Shown: positions 6,168 through 9,976 of the stretch, one piece after another | Layout of the letters: every line of letters starts with the position of its first letter | Numbering within the stretch: position 1 is the first letter of the stretch | From: Pseudomonadota bacterium | GTDB taxonomy: Bacteria > Pseudomonadota > Alphaproteobacteria > Caulobacterales > Caulobacteraceae | Assembly: GCA_023445955.1 (NCBI GenBank) | Contig: JAEXJH010000637.1 | Location: 1-9,976, forward strand | Length of the DNA: 9,976 bases | Reading direction: 5' to 3' | Notes under the pieces: generated by a model | Seen by the model: only the letters and a program-made list of their open reading frames with translations | The model's database searches: none | What the model was told of the DNA's origin: nothing | Translations under genes and position numbers: made by a program

Positions 6168-9100
6168 GACGGAGACCGACCCACGCCGCTCCAGCTTGCC
6201 CCAGCCGACCCGGCCGCCGCGGATGGCCATGACCACCGACTTGACCACGACGTAGTACATCAGCTGGCGATAGCCGAACCTCTGGACGGGAAGGAACGGC
6301 AGGTCGGCCCACGGCGCGCGCTTCTCCAGGGCCATGCCCAGGGCGCCGGCCGACAGGTCGACGGCGATGAAGATCGCCCAGTAGACGAGGCCCAGGATCA
6401 TGTCGTCCGGACGCCATTCGACCGGGTGGGCGACGGCGCCGTAGAGGCCGCTGATCAGGCTCCAGATCACCGCCAGGTCGACCAGCGGCGCGGCCACGGC
6501 CAGGATGATCTGGAACAGCCAGATCTGTGGCAGGGCCACGAAGCCCAGCACCGGGGTCTTGCGATTGAACATCGCCCGGCGGTGCTTCCACACGCATTGC
6601 AACGTGCCGAACGACCAGCGGAAGCGCTGCTTCAGCAGGCCGCCGACGGTGTCGGGCGCCTCGGTATAGGCGCGGGCTTCGGGATCGAAGGCGACCTTCC
6701 AGCCGGCGCGCTGGCAGGCGATGGTCAGGTCCTGGTCCTCGGCCAGGGTGTCGGCCGGATAGCCGCCCAGGGCGTCCAGCACGCTCTTGCGCCAGGCCCC
6801 TACGGCGCCCGGCACCACGGTCACCGCGCCCAGGGCCGACAGCGCCCGGCGCTCCAGGTTCTGGGCCGTGACGTATTCCAAGGCCTGCCAGCGGGTGACG
6901 ATATTGACCCGGTTGCCGACGATGGCGTTGCCGGCGACCGCGCCGATGTCCTCGTCCTGGAACCAGCGGGCCAGGCGGCCGATGGTCTCCGGCGGGAACA
7001 GGGTGTCGGCGTCCAGGGCCACGACATAGTCGCCCTTGGCCACGGCCAGGCCGCGGTTGACGGCGCGCGCCTTGCCGCCGTTCTCGAACGACAGCAGCGT
7101 CACGCGCGGATCATCGGCGAAGTGGTGGCGGACCTCCTGGGCCGTGCGATCCTTGGAGCCGTCGTCCAGGACCAGCACCTCGAGGTTCTTCCAGTCGCTC
7201 TCCAGGATCCGCGCCACCGAGGCGGCGATCACCTTCTCCTCGTTGAAGCAGGGGATCAGCACCGAGACCAGCGGACCGTTCTCGCTGTCGAGATCGGCGG
7301 GCTCCTCATGCGTCCAGAAGCGGTGGACCAAAGCCAGGCTGGCCAGGAACACCAGCCGCGCGACGCCCAGGAAGATCGCGGCGATGAACAGCCCGACCAT
7401 GGCCGACTGCGCCCAGCGGAAGAAGTCGAAGCCCAGGCGGTCCAGCGCCAGGTCGACGGCCGTGCGCGAGGTCGGCGGCATCACCTGCTGCGGGGTCATG
7501 CCGGCCAGTTCGCCGACGGTCACCAGGCGATAGCCGCGGGCGCGGATCTGGTCGATCAGGCCCGGCAGCGCCGCCACCGTGCGGCTGCGATCGCCGCCGG
7601 CGTCGTGCAGCAGCACCACCTGGCCCGGGCGATTGCCGGGGTTGTCCAGGCGGTCCAGCGTGCGGTCGATGATCTGCTGCGGGGTCGGCTTTTGCCAGTC
7701 GTCCGGGTCGATGCGCAGACCCACGGTCATGTAGCCCAAGGTCTGGGCGATCACGAGCGGGGCCACCTCGTGCGGGGTCGACGGCTCGGCGTCGCCGAAG
7801 AACGGCGGGCGGAACAGGCGCATAGAGCGGCCGGTCAGCACCTCGAACAGACGCTGGGTGGCGTTCAGCTCGACCTGCACTTGCGGCAGCGGCGTCTCGG
7901 CGATGTTGGGGTGGGTCCAGCTGTGGCCGCCGACATCGTGGCCCTCGGCCACCTCGCGCTGCACCAGGTCGGGGCGGCGCTGCATGTTCTGGCCGATCAC
8001 GAAGAAGGTCGCCGGCGCGTTCTTCTTCTTGAGGATGTCCAGGATCTTGGGCGTCCAGCGGCCGTCGGGGCCATCGTCGAAGGTCAGGGCGACCAGGCCC
8101 TTCTTCTGGCCGTAGCGCTCGATCACATAGCTCGACGGGATGACGTCGTAGCTCTGGTCCGAGACCAGGCCGGTGCCGGGATCGAAGGTCAGGCTGCGCT
8201 TGCCGGGCGTCGGCAGCTGGGCCACGCGCAGCACCTCGCCGCCGCCGTCGAAGTCGACGCCCTGCCCGTTGGCCAGGGTGGTGAGGCCGCCGGCCGAGGC
8301 CTGGCCATAGGGCTTGCCCAGCAGCGACCAGACGCCCGGATCCTCCATGCCCATCCGCCACAGGCCGTAGCCGCGCGGCTTCCACGGATCGGAGACCTTG
8401 ATCTGGTTGAACAGGGTGACGGCGTCCAGGAACCAGACGACGTGGTTGTCGCCATTGTCGTCGGTGTATTCGTAGGTCGGGTTCAGGGTGTTGTCGTCCA
8501 TGCGGATCGTCGCCCCGGCGTCCTGGGCGTTGCGCATGGCCTCGTGGAAGGTCGCCGGCGCGCCGGAGGCTTGGCTGCCGTCCTTGTTCAGCGTCCAGTC
8601 GTAGCCATAGGCGCCCAGGGCCAGCACGGTATGGCTCGGGTCGAGCTGCTTGGCGAAGCGCTTGGCCAGTTCGGCCTGGTACCAGTCCTGGCCGGCGTTG
8701 GGGCCGGGATCGCCCAGGGCGTAGTGCTCGTCATAGGCCATCAGCACCAGGGTGTCGGAAGTCTGCTCCAGGCGCTTCAGCGGCCAGCCTTCCTCGTCGA
8801 ACGGCGCGGTGACCCAGACCTCGCGGCCGGCGCTGTCGAAGGCCGCGCGAGCCTCTTCCAGGAACTTCGGATAGGCGGCCAGGCCCTTGGCCGACAGCGC
8901 CTCGAAGTCGAAGACATAGCCGCCGTAGCCGCGCTGGTCGGCCAGGGTCTTGAGGTTGGCGATCAGCTTGGCGCGAGCGGCCGGATCGGTCAGCAGGGTG
9001 TCGGCCAGCGGGCCGTTGAAGGCGGCGTTGGCCGAGTTGTGGACCAGCGGCAGCACGGCCGGCTTGTTGGGCGCATTGGCGATGCGCGCCGCGCCTTCCG

Positions 9101-9518
9101 GATCGTCGATGACGGTGATGTCACCCTTGGACCCGTTGATCGCCACCCATTGGGGCGAGATCACGTCCAGCTTGTCGATGTTGCGGCGCAGGGACTCGCG
9201 GCTGTCCTCGTCCCAGGTGACGTAGAAGCCGACCGACAGCGGATGGGCGGCGGCGTCGTTGACCGCGCCCTTGGGCCGGGGCACCCGGCGCCAGGACTTC
9301 ACGGGCTTGGCCTTGCGCGCCGTCTCCTGGTGCAGGGACGTCAGGACGTGGGGGTCCTTCAGCGGCGCGTCGGGCAGGCGGGGCGCGAAGGCCAGGGTCG
9401 CCACGAAGCCCGCCACGACCGCCGCGACCAGCGAGATGACGACGCCCAGAACCAGCTTTGCCCGGCGCTCTCGCTTGCCGGAGGGATCGTGAAAGATGTG
9501 TCGGTCTTCAGGTGTCAT
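6153..9518 (-). CDS. GH18-like / polysaccharide deacetylase / GT2 synthase fusion membrane protein
   Basis: This 1121-residue protein joins three glycan enzymes. Residues 1-20 are cytoplasmic and 21-47 a membrane anchor. About 93-400 is a GH18-like (YaaH-type) domain with YVFDFE (201-206; acid Glu206), MAYD (260-263) and the terminal Trp387. After a beta-rich linker comes a CE4/NodB deacetylase (about 472-670): TFDDGP (479-484), HSWTH (532-536), RPPFFG (570-575), DPDDW (604-608) and LLHD (636-639). Asp482, His532 and His536 would bind metal, Asp481 is the base and His638 the acid. Residues about 703-733 cross the membrane. A GT2 domain (750-980) follows with PCFNEE, LDDGS (784-788), DAD (836-838), AED (926-928) and QRFRW (964-968), the D,D,D,QxxRW set of processive synthases. 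Further helices lie at about 990-1030 and 1040-1062. Hydrolase and deacetylase would face the periplasm and the synthase the cytoplasm. The product may be an N-acetylhexosamine polymer. No strong Shine-Dalgarno precedes the ATG, so the start is less certain. Confidence 0.93.
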   Translation of the reverse strand: MTPEDRHIFHDPSGKRERRAKLVLGVVISLVAAVVAGFVATLAFAPRLPDAPLKDPHVLTSLHQETARKAKPVKSWRRVPRPKGAVNDAAAHPLSVGFYVTWDEDSRESLRRNIDKLDVISPQWVAINGSKGDITVIDDPEGAARIANAPNKPAVLPLVHNSANAAFNGPLADTLLTDPAARAKLIANLKTLADQRGYGGYVFDFEALSAKGLAAYPKFLEEARAAFDSAGREVWVTAPFDEEGWPLKRLEQTSDTLVLMAYDEHYALGDPGPNAGQDWYQAELAKRFAKQLDPSHTVLALGAYGYDWTLNKDGSQASGAPATFHEAMRNAQDAGATIRMDDNTLNPTYEYTDDNGDNHVVWFLDAVTLFNQIKVSDPWKPRGYGLWRMGMEDPGVWSLLGKPYGQASAGGLTTLANGQGVDFDGGGEVLRVAQLPTPGKRSLTFDPGTGLVSDQSYDVIPSSYVIERYGQKKGLVALTFDDGPDGRWTPKILDILKKKNAPATFFVIGQNMQRRPDLVQREVAEGHDVGGHSWTHPNIAETPLPQVQVELNATQRLFEVLTGRSMRLFRPPFFGDAEPSTPHEVAPLVIAQTLGYMTVGLRIDPDDWQKPTPQQIIDRTLDRLDNPGNRPGQVVLLHDAGGDRSRTVAALPGLIDQIRARGYRLVTVGELAGMTPQQVMPPTSRTAVDLALDRLGFDFFRWAQSAMVGLFIAAIFLGVARLVFLASLALVHRFWTHEEPADLDSENGPLVSVLIPCFNEEKVIAASVARILESDWKNLEVLVLDDGSKDRTAQEVRHHFADDPRVTLLSFENGGKARAVNRGLAVAKGDYVVALDADTLFPPETIGRLARWFQDEDIGAVAGNAIVGNRVNIVTRWQALEYVTAQNLERRALSALGAVTVVPGAVGAWRKSVLDALGGYPADTLAEDQDLTIACQRAGWKVAFDPEARAYTEAPDTVGGLLKQRFRWSFGTLQCVWKHRRAMFNRKTPVLGFVALPQIWLFQIILAVAAPLVDLAVIWSLISGLYGAVAHPVEWRPDDMILGLVYWAIFIAVDLSAGALGMALEKRAPWADLPFLPVQRFGYRQLMYYVVVKSVVMAIRGGRVGWGKLERRGSVSVGKSS

Positions 9519-9524
9519 TCTGGG

Positions 9525-9540
9525 CTCGCGGTTCTCGCGG
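9525..9540. repeat. Tandem 7-bp direct repeat just upstream of the fusion gene
   Basis: CTCGCGG occurs at 9525-9531 and again at 9534-9540, separated by TT (9-bp period), 7 nt upstream of the predicted start codon. It occupies the place where a Shine-Dalgarno would be expected. It may be a small regulator site or chance in GC-rich DNA. In the rest of the 97-nt gap (9519-9615) I see no clear promoter or terminator, only a TATAGC word at 9578-9573 without a matching -35. Confidence 0.3.
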
Positions 9541-9615
9541 CCTTTGATACCCGAAATTGACCGAACCGTGGCGCTATACCTGCGTAGGGTTGAGGGTGCG
9601 GCTAGTCGTCGCGCC

Positions 9616-9976
9616 CTACTCCACCCAATCCTTGTCCAGGCGGCGCGAGGCCAGGAAAAACAGCAGAGCCGCCAGCAGGTAGAAGCCCATGCCGGTATAG
9701 ATCGCCCAGCGCAGGGATTCCGCGCCGAAGGTCGGCTTCAGGAAGTCGGCCATGGCGCCGAAATAATAGACCCCGACGGCGATCCCCAAGAGGTTGTTGA
9801 TCAGCAGGAAGAGCGCCGAGGCCGTGGTCCGCATCGGGGCCGGGGCCAGGTGCTGGACGGCGGCGGTGATGGGGCCGAGCCAGGTCAGGTTCAGGCCGGT
9901 GGGGATCAGGAAGATCACGAAGGCCAGCGCCAGGGACGCCGTCCCACCGAGGCCGCCGACCAGCGATCCGCTGTTC
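9616..9976 (-). CDS. MFS transporter, C-terminal 119 residues (runs off right edge)
   Basis: This is the C-terminal end of a major facilitator superfamily permease; the frame is open to the right edge and ends at a TAG at 9616-9618. The visible part contains the last transmembrane helices. One hydrophobic segment reads SLALAFVIFLIPTGLN; then come the loop QHLAPAPMRTTASALF, a helix with LLINNLLGIAVGVYYFG, and a last helix YLLAALLFFLASRR with the stop shortly after. The R-TASALFLLINN-GI-G pattern resembles spinster-family MFS proteins, which are common in Caulobacterales. The substrate cannot be inferred from this part. A GTG at 9918 is only an internal valine, since the reading frame and membrane segments continue upstream. 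It precedes the fusion gene by 97 nt on the same strand; whether they are cotranscribed is unclear. Confidence 0.88.
   Translation of the reverse strand, partial: NSGSLVGGLGGTASLALAFVIFLIPTGLNLTWLGPITAAVQHLAPAPMRTTASALFLLINNLLGIAVGVYYFGAMADFLKPTFGAESLRWAIYTGMGFYLLAALLFFLASRRLDKDWVE

Noticed and set aside
6426..9560. Plus-strand open frame of 1044 codons opposite the fusion gene
   Set aside because: It mirrors the minus-strand gene through GC-rich codon bias. Its translation is rich in Gly, Ala, Arg, Gln, His and Asp with no recognisable domain, while the minus strand encodes three intact enzyme families.
1..9976. tRNA or rRNA genes, CRISPR arrays, insertion sequences, attachment sites
   Set aside because: I saw no regularly spaced repeats, transposase, terminal inverted repeats with target duplications, or cloverleaf-like sequences in the intergenic gaps.

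Overview
The window is GC-rich and every gene I can support lies on the minus strand, so transcription runs from the right end to the left end. The base composition, the sucC-sucD-sucA gene order and the protein styles suggest an alphaproteobacterium, most likely Caulobacter or a close relative. That assignment is an inference; there is no rRNA or other marker here to settle it.

Layout in transcription order: (1) 9976-9616, the C-terminal end of an MFS transporter, probably of the spinster-like type. (2) 9518-6153, a 1121-residue membrane protein that joins a GH18-like glycosidase domain, a CE4/NodB polysaccharide deacetylase domain and a processive GT2 glycosyltransferase domain. (3) 6092-4482, an exported alpha/beta-hydrolase esterase. 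(4) 4404-3718, an exported protein of unknown function whose ribosome-binding site is almost entirely buried in a predicted stem-loop. (5) 3461-2262 sucC, (6) 2261-1377 sucD and (7) 1195 to the left edge, the N-terminal part of sucA. The last three are TCA-cycle genes that convert 2-oxoglutarate to succinyl-CoA and then to succinate.

Genes 2-4 could form an envelope-glycan unit. The fusion protein would polymerise a sugar chain from the cytoplasmic side and deacetylate or trim it on the periplasmic side, and the exported esterase and unknown protein would act outside the inner membrane. The only support is co-orientation, short gaps (60 and 77 nt) and export signals. A convincing sigma70-type promoter (TTGCGC-N17-TATAAC) in the 256-nt gap before sucC separates this group from the TCA genes.

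Two non-coding stretches carry structure. One is the 181-nt sucD-sucA gap, which has three overlapping and mutually exclusive inverted repeats. The other is the 5' leader of gene 4. The long plus-strand open frames opposite these genes look like codon-bias shadows.
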